From a virus: a stretch of 26,187 bases of DNA. The notes under the pieces were generated by a model. It was not told the DNA's origin. It did not search any database and saw nothing but the letters and a program-made list of their open reading frames with translations. The stretch covers positions 1-26,187 of the IMG/VR virus record IMGVR_UViG_3300030389_001792, one strand, 5' to 3'. Position 1 is the first letter of the stretch; each line of letters starts with the position of its first letter. Shown here piece after piece: positions 1-6,280 of this stretch. The translations under genes were made by a program, and so were the position numbers.

Positions 1-118
1 AACCAGCCCAATATATTAGTTCTGCCTCAGTCATATTCATTCTGAGTTCTTGTACTGTCTTACCAAGTTCTGTTGCTAGGAAAAACTCAAATCTAAACCA
101 GCTATCCCCTTTTATTCT
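1..118 (-). CDS. Tail assembly chaperone, -1 frameshift extension (gpT-like), partial
   Basis: This reading frame has no start of its own. It is entered by a -1 slip at the A7 run at the end of the upstream chaperone gene and stays open to the window edge. The readable part includes SWFRFEFFLATELGKTVQEL followed by NMTEAELIYWAG, which is the style of the T half of lambda-type G/GT tail chaperones and related minor tail T proteins. In lambda the fused GT protein recruits tail tube subunits to the tape measure and is absent from the virion. The tail tube gene lies just upstream and a tape measure gene should follow outside the window. The C-terminus is missing. Confidence 0.8.
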
Positions 119-468
119 TTTTTTGCTGTATCAATATCTAGTTGAATATCATTTAAAAATAATTCAAGATCATTTAATACTTTTTCTGGAAGTTGTCTTT
201 GTAGTATTGGTGCATCTGACATATCAAAAGCAGGTGTTCCATCTTCTTTTTCAGCCACCTGACAAAGAAGTTGTGTTGAAATAATTAAAGCATCAGCACC
301 AGAACCTGCTAATTGTTGTGCCCTTACCCTTGCATATCTTGTAATTGGTTTGAAAAATAAACTCATAATGATTTCATCTTTTGAGTTTTTAACATCAAAT
401 TGTCTTCTTGTAAGCATTTCATCTTGAAATGCTCCAATCAAAACGTCTGCGCTTCTTTTATTTGGCAT
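112..468 (-). CDS. Tail assembly chaperone (gpG-like)
   Basis: A 118-residue protein directly downstream of the tail tube gene, the place of the G-type tail assembly chaperone in long-tailed phages. It is mostly helical in appearance and starts MPNKRSADVL. Sequence alone would give a weak call. The position and the frameshift signal over its last codons (A AAA AAA G, then GAA TAA) make the assignment firm. No good Shine-Dalgarno sequence precedes the ATG at 468. Normal termination gives the short form, and a -1 slip gives the long fusion form. The family acts in the cytoplasm during tail assembly. Confidence 0.8.
   Translation of the reverse strand: MPNKRSADVLIGAFQDEMLTRRQFDVKNSKDEIIMSLFFKPITRYARVRAQQLAGSGADALIISTQLLCQVAEKEDGTPAFDMSDAPILQRQLPEKVLNDLELFLNDIQLDIDTAKKE
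117..124 (-). promoter_or_regulatory. Programmed -1 ribosomal frameshift slippery site
   Basis: On the minus strand the codons GCA AAA AAA GAA TAA contain the heptamer A AAA AAA followed by G, four bases before the stop. A -1 slip continues in a frame that is open to the window edge and encodes recognisable tail chaperone sequence. Heptamers of this type (A AAA AAG, as in dnaX) are established bacterial slip sites. I saw no clear downstream pseudoknot, although an AAGGGG run lies just downstream. Confidence 0.8.
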
Positions 469-475
469 TAATTAA

Positions 476-895
476 TTAAATAGCTGAAGTAATTGTGCCA
501 GATGGCTTAAATGTAATAGAAATAGTATTTACATCACCCAACGCTGAACTTTGCTCAAAGTTTGTTACAAGACCACTAAAACTAATTTTCTTTGTTCCAC
601 TAGCGCTATCTGGAAAAAGCTCAAAAGAGGCAGTACCAGCATCACCTGTGACAAGTGCAGCGTCTACAAAAGCTGCTGTTTCACCAGATGCAGAGTCATC
701 ATAAACTAATTCAGCAGTACCTTCACCTTCAATAAGGCCTCCAATGTATGATTTGAATGTATCACCTTGGACAGTTGTTTCTTGAGTATCTTTGGTGATA
801 GACATAGACCATGATCTTGTGCCAAGTACAGGGTTAACTGAGGAGCCGCCATCATCAAATTTGACTTGACCAACATCACCTTTTTTAGCAGCCAT
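476..895 (-). CDS. Major tail tube protein
   Basis: A 139-residue beta-rich protein starting MAAKKGDVGQVKFDDGG, with the signature SWSMSITKDTQETTVQGD near residues 29-46 and a GLIEGEGTAEL stretch at about 53-63. The 'W.l...ke..dtT..gd......gl.eg.gt.e' pattern is typical of siphovirus tail tube proteins, and 139 residues is within the usual range. It polymerises into hexameric rings around the tape measure. It lies between the tail terminator region and the tail chaperone, the canonical place. Family knowledge and gene order agree. Confidence 0.88.
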   Translation of the reverse strand: MAAKKGDVGQVKFDDGGSSVNPVLGTRSWSMSITKDTQETTVQGDTFKSYIGGLIEGEGTAELVYDDSASGETAAFVDAALVTGDAGTASFELFPDSASGTKKISFSGLVTNFEQSSALGDVNTISITFKPSGTITSAI

Positions 896-924
896 AACAA
901 TAAAAAGAAAGATTTATAATTATA

Positions 925-1158
925 TTAACCTTTTTTCTGTAAATTTTCTATTTGTTCTATTAGTTTGTTTTTTGATTTTCTTTTATCTAATTCAATTCCT
1001 AGCTCTCTCCCTTTTTTTTCTAATTCATCTTTTGATAAATTTTGAAGATTTTTTTGCTTTTCCATATAACGTCTACACTGTGGATCCCAGTATTTAGGTT
1101 CTCTTCTACCTTTTACTGCTTCAATAGCATCAAGCATTTCTTCAGTAATTTCAATCAT
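925..1158 (-). CDS. Small SAP/HeH-like helical protein in tail module
   Basis: A 77-residue charged protein. The N-terminal half (MIEITEEMLDAIEAVKGRRE) is helical. Residues about 40-73 (LSKDELEKKGRELGIELD then KRKSKNKLIEQI) match the helix-extension-helix pattern of SAP/HeH/Rho-N-like domains, which usually bind nucleic acid. The start codon overlaps the stop of the tail terminator gene by four bases, so it is translated with it. Its role between terminator and tube genes is unknown. The domain call is by eye. Confidence 0.6.
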   Translation of the reverse strand: MIEITEEMLDAIEAVKGRREPKYWDPQCRRYMEKQKNLQNLSKDELEKKGRELGIELDKRKSKNKLIEQIENLQKKG

Positions 1159-1592
1159 GGTGTAAGTGCTTCATATATTTCAAATGTAATACTTATCTGT
1201 GTTTGAAATCTTCCTTCTGGGCTTGATTGTAATATTTGAGGACCTTCTGGTGCGTCAAATCTTACATCTGACACAGTAATTCTATTAAATAAATTTCGAA
1301 GTCTTTTACAAATGGCAAAATTAGCACCTGCACCAATACCTTGTTTTGTATAAATATTGAAAAGACAAAGACCTACTATGAGATTAGTTGCGGTTGTGCT
1401 TGAATTTGGTGCTTCTTGAGTTAGGTATTCACTTGCACCAAAACTTGTAACACACTGTATATATTGATCTGCCGTAAAATCATCAAAGGGAACATTATTG
1501 AAAATAAGAGGTATGTTTTGACCAGTACGAAATTCATCTTTCAATCTTGTTTCTACAATTTTTCTTACTGTATTTAAATCAACTGCAGCCAT
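1155..1592 (-). CDS. Tail terminator protein (DUF4128/gpU-like)
   Basis: A 145-residue protein with the style of tail terminator proteins: an N-terminal helix (VRKIVETRLKDEF), a mid-region strand stretch and a C-terminal QTQISITFEIYE strand. In lambda-type phages this protein caps the tail tube when it reaches full length and joins it to the head. The ATG at 1592 shares a base with the end of the upstream HK97 gp10-like gene, and the 3' end overlaps the next gene by four bases. Position one or two genes before the tube protein is the usual one. It matches what I recall of phage DUF4128. Confidence 0.72.
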   Translation of the reverse strand: MAAVDLNTVRKIVETRLKDEFRTGQNIPLIFNNVPFDDFTADQYIQCVTSFGASEYLTQEAPNSSTTATNLIVGLCLFNIYTKQGIGAGANFAICKRLRNLFNRITVSDVRFDAPEGPQILQSSPEGRFQTQISITFEIYEALTP

Positions 1593-1948
1593 TATCCTCT
1601 CCTTATAATTTTAGATAATTCAGTTGGTATATATTGTGATGCTAGTTGCTTTGCCTGTAAAATAGGAAACCCTTTAATAGTATTTTTTCTAGTTCTATAT
1701 CTACCTTGCCAACTAGGGGGTAAAGCTGTTCCAAAAATAACTGGTTCAGCATACTCAACATTATTAAAAATATTGCCCTCGTAATTTTTTATGACAGTTT
1801 GCCAGCCATTTCTTAAATTACCAGTTTCAGCTACAGGTGTAGCTTTTTTTGAAAGTGCAGTCCATTGAAGTGTTGTTTTTCTTACAAGCTTTTTTACTGC
1901 ATCTTTAAAGACATCATCAATTTGGCTTACTTTAATTTGTCTTGTCAT
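1592..1948 (-). CDS. HK97 gp10-like tail completion protein
   Basis: A 118-residue basic protein. An N-terminal helix (FKDAVKKLVRKTTLQW) is followed by TGNLRNGWQ at about residues 42-50 and NNVEYAEPVIFGT at about 62-74. The pattern 'pv.tG.Lr.sw......g.i.N.v.YA..v..G' is characteristic of HK97 gp10-family neck or tail completion proteins. It overlaps its neighbours by a few bases on both sides, so it is part of one cotranslated neck cluster. Function rests on family and position. Confidence 0.78.
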   Translation of the reverse strand: MTRQIKVSQIDDVFKDAVKKLVRKTTLQWTALSKKATPVAETGNLRNGWQTVIKNYEGNIFNNVEYAEPVIFGTALPPSWQGRYRTRKNTIKGFPILQAKQLASQYIPTELSKIIRRG

Positions 1949-2298
1949 CTTAAAAATATATCAAAAGTAATAGCAGTATTATTAAGTTCATTAGTATTAA
2001 TTGCTATCACTTTATATTCTATTCCAGCAATAACTACACGATCTTTATTAGTTGGTGTAAAAGTAATATCTTTTGCAGCGATTGTAAGTTTTTTATCTTG
2101 TTGTGAAATTAAGTCATTAACTTCTGTACTGGAAACTGCATCTAAAACCCCTTTTATAGATAAATCAGTATTGGTTTCGCTTAATGAACCTATAGAAGTA
2201 TTATAGATACCAGTGGTAACTCTTTTATAAGTAATACTTCCACCAAATTTATTAACCACTTTTGATGCTGCCTTTTTAAGGCCAGAAGATATTGCCAT
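1945..2298 (-). CDS. Head closure (stopper) protein
   Basis: A 117-residue protein with a basic N-terminus (GLKKAASKVVNKFGGSITYKR) and then a beta-barrel-like stretch (KDITFTPTNKDRVVI, GIEYKVIAINT). This is the layout of SPP1 gp16/HK97-type head-closure proteins, which sit between the connector and the tail. Its stop overlaps the start of the gp10-like gene. The ATG at 2298 follows the end of the preceding gene directly. Evidence is pattern and order, not a specific motif. Confidence 0.65.
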   Translation of the reverse strand: MAISSGLKKAASKVVNKFGGSITYKRVTTGIYNTSIGSLSETNTDLSIKGVLDAVSSTEVNDLISQQDKKLTIAAKDITFTPTNKDRVVIAGIEYKVIAINTNELNNTAITFDIFLR

Positions 2299-2519
2299 TA
2301 TATTTTATATGCAATAACTGTTCCACTTGTAAGAGTAATACTTGTTATAACACCTTCAATTTTACAGTTTGATTTTAAATCAATACTTGTAAGATCACCA
2401 GTAATATTTTCTGCAACTAAAGTTGCAATTTCTGAATCTTTCAGTGCTTGAATACAACCAAATCTTCCTGTGACAGCACTTGTATCGTTGATAATGACGG
2501 ATGCTGGGTAATAGCTCAT
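2298..2519 (-). CDS. Small beta-rich virion-type protein
   Basis: I place the start at the ATG at 2519 (MSYYPASVII), giving 73 residues. It has a strong Shine-Dalgarno sequence (AAAGGAGTTAAC before ATG) and begins two bases after the upstream connector stop. The longer reading from 2555 would run inside that gene. The protein is rich in S, T and I with alternating strands (TGRFGCIQAL, GVITSITLTSGTVIAYKI) and looks like a small structural or decoration protein. I do not recognise the family. Confidence 0.7.
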   Translation of the reverse strand: MSYYPASVIINDTSAVTGRFGCIQALKDSEIATLVAENITGDLTSIDLKSNCKIEGVITSITLTSGTVIAYKI

Positions 2520-2520
2520 G

Positions 2521-3081
2521 TTAACTCCTTTTAATAGCAATGTTTCCGGGTCCACTTATTCTCAATCCAGTAAAGTATCTCTCGAACAGTGGTGGTACTC
2601 TATCAGCACCTACCGAACCATAAAAATTCGGTGTAGCATCAAGATTACCAATTTTTACATTTTTAAAATCTTCAAGTCCACTTAATCCTAAACCATCTTT
2701 GTTGTTATTCAAGTAAACAGCTAAAATTGCTTGTGCTTTTTTAACCTGTTCTGGTATCTCTGTATCTGTAAAATAATCAGTTGATATACGAAATGGAAAG
2801 CCTGTTGCATAAGTATTAATATAAGTATCTGGCTTTCTCACACCAGTTCTTGGCCATTGCAATGCCTGCGTATCTGTTGCTCTTGCACCTAGAAATCTTT
2901 CACGGTCTATTCTTACAGTGGCAGTGTATAAAGCTCTATTCTTTTGATCTGTTGTAGCACTTGACCACGCAGTTACATCATCATCCTCTACAAGACCATC
3001 AATAATTGATTGTGCATCTGTCAAAGAAAGATAACTATTTGCTGTCGCTGACCCTGCTGTTGCTGTTATCGTGATTGCCAT
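2521..3081 (-). CDS. Head-tail connector/adaptor protein
   Basis: A 186-residue protein. The motifs SYLSLTDAQSIID at about 17-29, NRALYTATVRIDRERFLGAR at about 48-67, LQWPRTGV at about 74-81 and IPEQVKKAQAILAVYL at about 109-124 are typical of the phage adaptor family that databases often label DnaT-like. These proteins bind the portal ring and extend the DNA channel. The order capsid, decoration, adaptor, closure, completion, terminator is canonical. The DnaT-like label should not be read as a replication role here. The start of this gene is overlapped by a small upstream gene. Confidence 0.78.
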   Translation of the reverse strand: MAITITATAGSATANSYLSLTDAQSIIDGLVEDDDVTAWSSATTDQKNRALYTATVRIDRERFLGARATDTQALQWPRTGVRKPDTYINTYATGFPFRISTDYFTDTEIPEQVKKAQAILAVYLNNNKDGLGLSGLEDFKNVKIGNLDATPNFYGSVGADRVPPLFERYFTGLRISGPGNIAIKRS

Positions 3082-3184
3082 TTTGTTTTAACTTAGGCTT
3101 ACGTTTTGTTTTTTTAGAAGGTACAGGGGCTACTTGTTTTGTAGCCTCCTGTTCTCTCATACGTCTGAAAGCAAATATTCCCAT
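3035..3184 (-). CDS. Small basic protein overlapping the adaptor gene
   Basis: A 49-residue frame starting MGIFAFRRMREQEATKQVAP and continuing VPSKKTKRKPKLKQNG. Its ATG at 3184 overlaps the stop of the decoration-like gene (TAATG). Its 3' end overlaps the first 47 bases of the adaptor gene in another frame. It fills the only gap between these two genes, is strongly basic in the middle, and has the tight spacing seen across the operon. Function is unknown. Coding status rests on context and length only. Confidence 0.55.
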   Translation of the reverse strand: MGIFAFRRMREQEATKQVAPVPSKKTKRKPKLKQNGNHDNSNSRVSDSK

Positions 3185-3549
3185 TAACTAGATGCACCTT
3201 TAAGTGCAACAAAATTAATGACAATAGCTTCGCTTAATGAACCAGCAGAAACATTAGAAACTGTGATTGCAAATGAACCAGCAGCAATAGTGTTTGCAGC
3301 TACTAAATAACTACCTGCAGTACCAGCAGAACCATGATTAACTACTACAACATCAGTTGCAGCAATTTTATCATTTGTCACTGTGAATGATACTTCTGCA
3401 GCAGCAGCTAAAGCAGCAGCGTTCATAGTTATTTGACCAGACTCTGTATTCAGAGTTACCCCTGTGGATTTACTTGTTGCTTGCGTTACTGTACCACCAG
3501 TTGTTGGTCCAACAAGTTTGCCTGCAGTAACTTCAAATTGACTTGGCAT
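3184..3549 (-). CDS. Beta-rich head decoration or head-fibre-like protein
   Basis: A 121-residue protein almost wholly of small, beta-prone residues (A, S, T, V, G), with repeats such as NAAALAAAAEVSFTVTN and TIAAGSFAITVSNVSAGSLS. It follows the major capsid gene directly. Beta-sandwich proteins in this position in siphoviruses usually decorate the capsid surface. No cysteine and no signal peptide are present. The role is inferred from composition and position. Confidence 0.6.
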   Translation of the reverse strand: MPSQFEVTAGKLVGPTTGGTVTQATSKSTGVTLNTESGQITMNAAALAAAAEVSFTVTNDKIAATDVVVVNHGSAGTAGSYLVAANTIAAGSFAITVSNVSAGSLSEAIVINFVALKGASS

Positions 3550-3561
3550 AATTAATTACTC

Positions 3562-4593
3562 CTAGTCTTGTGTTGATACGTTAGTAGCTCTAACGATACC
3601 AATGTTCTTTGTCTCGTAGACTTTCGACCAATTGCCTACAGTTGCAAGTTGAGTTCTATTTGGGTTTGTTGTTGTGACTGCCCATTTTGAACCAACAGGA
3701 TGATATGTGTAATGCAAGTCAATAGCCATTGCATCTGATTTAGCCAGAATATCTCTGTCTGTTTCAGTTGTAAGACCAGCTTGCTCTCCACTAGCTACAG
3801 CACCAGCAGTAAAGAAATATGTACTGTACTCAGTTGACGAACCACTACCTGTAGTAGAAACATCATCTGAAACAATAACTCTCAAACCGCAGTATGTTGG
3901 CACTGTATCGTTGCCAGCAGTATATGCACCTGTGATTGAACCACCAGATGCTGTTGCCGAGCCGCCATTGCCGTCAGATGCAAGAACATAGTCAACCATT
4001 TTTCTTTCTACAAGATCATAGTAAACTTTGCTGTGCATACAAACTGCTGTCAATTTATCGCCTTGATCTCCAAGTATTGACCTTGCTTTTGCAACGTGTC
4101 TAGGGGATAAACCAGTAGGGGTATCACCTGAACCACCATCAATAGTAAGACCAAAAAATGCAGCATTAGAATCTGTTGTATTAACAGAACCAAATACCCC
4201 ATCAAGACAAGCAAGTAAATCTTTTTGTCTTTGGTTCGCAATGTAAGCACCGATTTTTTGACCGATTGCTGCCATTGGGTCAGAACCTGCTGCCAATGCA
4301 GCTAAATCTCTAGATTCAAAAGCACGACCTCTATGTAAAATAACACCAACTTGTTTGTCAGTAGTAATCTTGCCGGGTGTCAATGAAGAAGAATCTGAAA
4401 GTACCTCAAAATCTCCAGAAAGATTTGCACTGAAGAAAGGTACATTAACGAAGTCACCACCCTCAGTTGCATTCAACTCAGCCATAGGTGCAACCACACC
4501 GCTTGCAAGAAATGAATCTCTAGCAGTTGTTTGCTCTATGACATATGGAGTGAATACCTCTGGAATGATAAGATCACTCCTAAGAACTGCCAT
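3562..4593 (-). CDS. Major capsid protein
   Basis: A 343-residue protein. The N-terminal region (LIIPEVFTPYVIEQTTARDS), FVNVPFFSANLSGD at about 48-61, VGVILHRGRAFESRDLAALA at about 82-101 and a long helix with IGQKIGAYIANQRQKDLLA are typical of phage coat proteins of the HK97-fold group made without a large delta domain. It lies after a coiled-coil scaffold gene and before decoration and connector genes. No classic Shine-Dalgarno sequence is visible before the ATG at 4593, which is odd for what should be the most abundant phage protein; a 77-base leader region precedes it. Confidence 0.88.
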   Translation of the reverse strand: MAVLRSDLIIPEVFTPYVIEQTTARDSFLASGVVAPMAELNATEGGDFVNVPFFSANLSGDFEVLSDSSSLTPGKITTDKQVGVILHRGRAFESRDLAALAAGSDPMAAIGQKIGAYIANQRQKDLLACLDGVFGSVNTTDSNAAFFGLTIDGGSGDTPTGLSPRHVAKARSILGDQGDKLTAVCMHSKVYYDLVERKMVDYVLASDGNGGSATASGGSITGAYTAGNDTVPTYCGLRVIVSDDVSTTGSGSSTEYSTYFFTAGAVASGEQAGLTTETDRDILAKSDAMAIDLHYTYHPVGSKWAVTTTNPNRTQLATVGNWSKVYETKNIGIVRATNVSTQD

Positions 4594-4670
4594 TTGTTCA
4601 AGAATAAATAATTAACGGATGTGGGCGTAACCCTATTTGACTTAGCGTAGCCTTGCCTAATATTTACATA

Positions 4671-5366
4671 CTAACGTGTTTTAGCAATTTCTCTCAACTT
4701 TTGCCAAGTTTCCTTACCATAAGTTTTATATATTCGACCTTGTTCTGTAATATCTTCAGTTGATTTTAAAAAAGGCTTTATCATATCTTCTGAAAAACTA
4801 TCATTACTTGGTCTTGATATAGGGGCACCTCCACCTGAAGCTTGCCTGTTCTTCAATAAATATGGTTTTTCTTTTTCAAGTTTTGCTTTTACATAATCTT
4901 CTACAGGTAATTGCTCATAACCATCTACCACAATTGGCTTGCCGTCTTTAATTTGTATTTGATCTTTAGGCACTAAGTTATTTAATACAAGTTCTGGATC
5001 GTAGGTTATTTCAGATAATGCTTGTAAAGAAGGTGCAATTAATTCAAGTTCTCTATTTCTTGCTTCTAGCTTTTGTATTTTCTCTTTATCTTCTGCAGAT
5101 TTATCTCGATATTGCTGTTCCAATAAATTTTTTGATTCTTCATACTTACCTTCTTTTTCTAAATCTTCTTGTTCACGTTTTTGCTTAAACGCAAGAAGTG
5201 CTTCATAATCTTCTGGCACTTGTTTTTCTGTAGAAGGTTTTTGATTTTTCAGCTTACCTATTAATTCGTAATTTTTTGCTTCTAACTTTTTAACAGATTC
5301 TTTTAATTGCTCAAGTTCAGCATTGTTTTCTGATGGCTTAACCGCTTCTTTGTTTTCTTCAGACAT
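4671..5366 (-). CDS. Capsid scaffold protein
   Basis: A 231-residue, highly charged protein with long coiled-coil segments (about residues 17-45 and 58-105, for example ELEQLKESVKKLEAKNYEL) and a C-terminal basic helix region ending WQKLREIAKTR. Together with its place immediately upstream of the major capsid gene this is the signature of a phage scaffolding protein, which templates procapsid assembly and then leaves. A candidate promoter lies at 5391-5419. The exact family cannot be named by eye. Confidence 0.82.
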   Translation of the reverse strand: MSEENKEAVKPSENNAELEQLKESVKKLEAKNYELIGKLKNQKPSTEKQVPEDYEALLAFKQKREQEDLEKEGKYEESKNLLEQQYRDKSAEDKEKIQKLEARNRELELIAPSLQALSEITYDPELVLNNLVPKDQIQIKDGKPIVVDGYEQLPVEDYVKAKLEKEKPYLLKNRQASGGGAPISRPSNDSFSEDMIKPFLKSTEDITEQGRIYKTYGKETWQKLREIAKTR

Positions 5367-5390
5367 AAGTAAGTCGTAAACTTTAAATGT

Positions 5391-5419
5391 ATTATAATAC
5401 TAATACTACCATTTGACTT
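5391..5419 (-). promoter_or_regulatory. Candidate promoter before scaffold and capsid genes
   Basis: On the minus strand a perfect TATAAT lies at 5396-5391 inside the palindrome GTATTATAATAC (5389-5400). A weak -35 (AAGTCA) sits 17 bases upstream at 5419-5414. The predicted transcript would start about 18 bases before the scaffold ATG. An extra promoter would help raise scaffold and capsid output. The -35 is poor. Confidence 0.35.
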
Positions 5420-5678
5420 TTGCAGCCCAAAAAGCTGCAGACATTTTACCTTTTGCTATATTTTTGGCATGACGAGCAAGAAAAGATTTTCTTCTTGCTT
5501 TTTGACTATCTGACTTTGGGTTTTTACCAGCACCTCTTACACCTTGTTGACCAAATCTTATTAATTTTATTTTGTCTCCTTCTTTTGCTAAGACTGCATG
5601 ACTTGATGTTGGGTGGTTTGGTGTTCTTTTTGGTTTATTAAATCCTTCAAATGTCTCAGAACCACGTTTAACTGTCAT
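5406..5678 (-). CDS. Small basic phage protein (KRTPNHP family)
   Basis: A 90-residue basic protein with GFNKPKRTPNHPTSSHAVLA at 12-31, KIKLIRFGQQGVRGAGK at about 36-52 and ARHAKNIAKGKMSAAFWA near the C-terminus. I recall this pattern as a widespread phage and cyanophage family of unknown function, probably one of the DUF63xx entries. It sits in a set of small basic proteins between the minor head protein and the scaffold. A virion or DNA-binding role is possible but not shown. Confidence 0.75.
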   Translation of the reverse strand: MTVKRGSETFEGFNKPKRTPNHPTSSHAVLAKEGDKIKLIRFGQQGVRGAGKNPKSDSQKARRKSFLARHAKNIAKGKMSAAFWAAKVKW

Positions 5679-5932
5679 TTTCGTTTCCTTGCCTTTGTGT
5701 AAATATCTCTGTCAACTTTTCTAGCAGGCCCACCTCTCATATAACTATTCACACGAGCCATAGACCAAGCAGCCATTGATACATTACGACTACCACTTGA
5801 CAGATAAGCACCTTGACCTTTTCTGTAAACAGATGCAAGTTCACTATATTTAAAGCGAGTACCTTCTGCTTTAGCTCTTAGTGCTTTTTTTGTTGCGGCG
5901 TTTAGTGGACTTCTTCGACTTTTTTGTGACAT
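5675..5932 (-). CDS. Small basic phage protein (DUF5824-like)
   Basis: I place the start at the ATG at 5932 (MSQKSRRSPLNAATKKALRA), giving 85 residues. The longer start at 5971 would overlap the upstream gene by 101 bases; this one still overlaps by 62. The pattern 'SpLn..TkkaLr.ka', a central VYRKGQGAYLSSGSR and SMAARSMARV-like WSMARVNSYMRGG agrees with my memory of DUF5824, a phage family of unknown function. The 3' end overlaps the next gene by four bases. Confidence 0.7.
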   Translation of the reverse strand: MSQKSRRSPLNAATKKALRAKAEGTRFKYSELASVYRKGQGAYLSSGSRNVSMAAWSMARVNSYMRGGPARKVDRDIYTKARKRK

Positions 5933-6107
5933 CTTGGTTAACCCTTGATTGTTGGACCGCTTTAATATCAATATACTTACCTGCTTTATAAAGTGCAGCA
6001 GTACGTTTTATTTCAGCAGCTTTTGTTGCTTTATTTCTAGCACCTTTGAGATAAGCAGTTGGTATGCCAGTTTTTTTATCCTTCGGTACTTTCCTCTTTT
6101 TTGGCAT
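5871..6107 (-). CDS. Small lysine-rich phage protein
   Basis: A 78-residue, very basic protein: MPKKRKVPKDKKTGIPTAYL, a helical middle (KATKAAEIKRTAALYKAGKY) and a K/R/S-rich tail ending NKKSTKS. The start overlaps the end of a 28-codon frame. The middle section resembles small phage proteins found beside portal and minor head genes. Function is unknown. The charge suggests contact with DNA or with acidic scaffold. Confidence 0.62.
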   Translation of the reverse strand: MPKKRKVPKDKKTGIPTAYLKGARNKATKAAEIKRTAALYKAGKYIDIKAVQQSRVNQDVTKKSKKSTKRRNKKSTKS

Positions 6108-6162
6108 TTTTCTTTTTAGGTTTTTTAGCTTCAGCTAATTTTTGCAGTAAAGTTTTTGCCAT
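6076..6162 (-). CDS. 28-residue lysine-rich protein
   Basis: The frame encodes MAKTLLQKLAEAKKPKKKNA then KKEESTEG. Its ATG overlaps the stop of the upstream 28-residue frame (TAATG at about 6160-6164), and its end overlaps the next gene by 32 bases. It has an amphipathic N-terminal helix and a lysine-rich tail. Chained overlaps on both sides suggest that it is translated. It is too short to classify. Confidence 0.5.
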   Translation of the reverse strand: MAKTLLQKLAEAKKPKKKNAKKEESTEG

Positions 6163-6248
6163 TATTTTTTACCGCCTTTTTTAACTTTCTTTTTCTTTTT
6201 GGGCGGTCTGCCCATTTTTGAACCATAAGTTCCCTTACCCATTGGCAT
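6162..6248 (-). CDS. 28-residue lysine-rich protein (GKGTYGSKMGRP)
   Basis: The frame encodes MPMGKGTYGSKMGRPPKKKK and ends KVKKGGKK. The N-terminal segment MPMGKGTYGSK.GRPP is one that I recall from small proteins in many tailed phages, which argues that this tiny frame is real. It starts 33 bases after the minor head gene and leads a chain of five short basic genes. Function is unknown. Confidence 0.6.
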   Translation of the reverse strand: MPMGKGTYGSKMGRPPKKKKKVKKGGKK

Positions 6249-6280
6249 AATAAACTAAGCAACTAATTCTAGTATAACTT

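Noticed and set aside
495-704. Open frame on the plus strand inside the tail tube gene
   Set aside because: It mirrors a well-supported gene on the other strand and shows no ribosome site or recognisable protein.
2521-3081. DnaT-like replication protein
   Set aside because: The label attaches to this family in databases, but gene order and motifs point to a head-tail adaptor.
4594-4670. Small gene or riboswitch between capsid and scaffold genes
   Set aside because: There is no start codon in a usable frame and only a short GGG-CCC hairpin; it is probably just a capsid leader.
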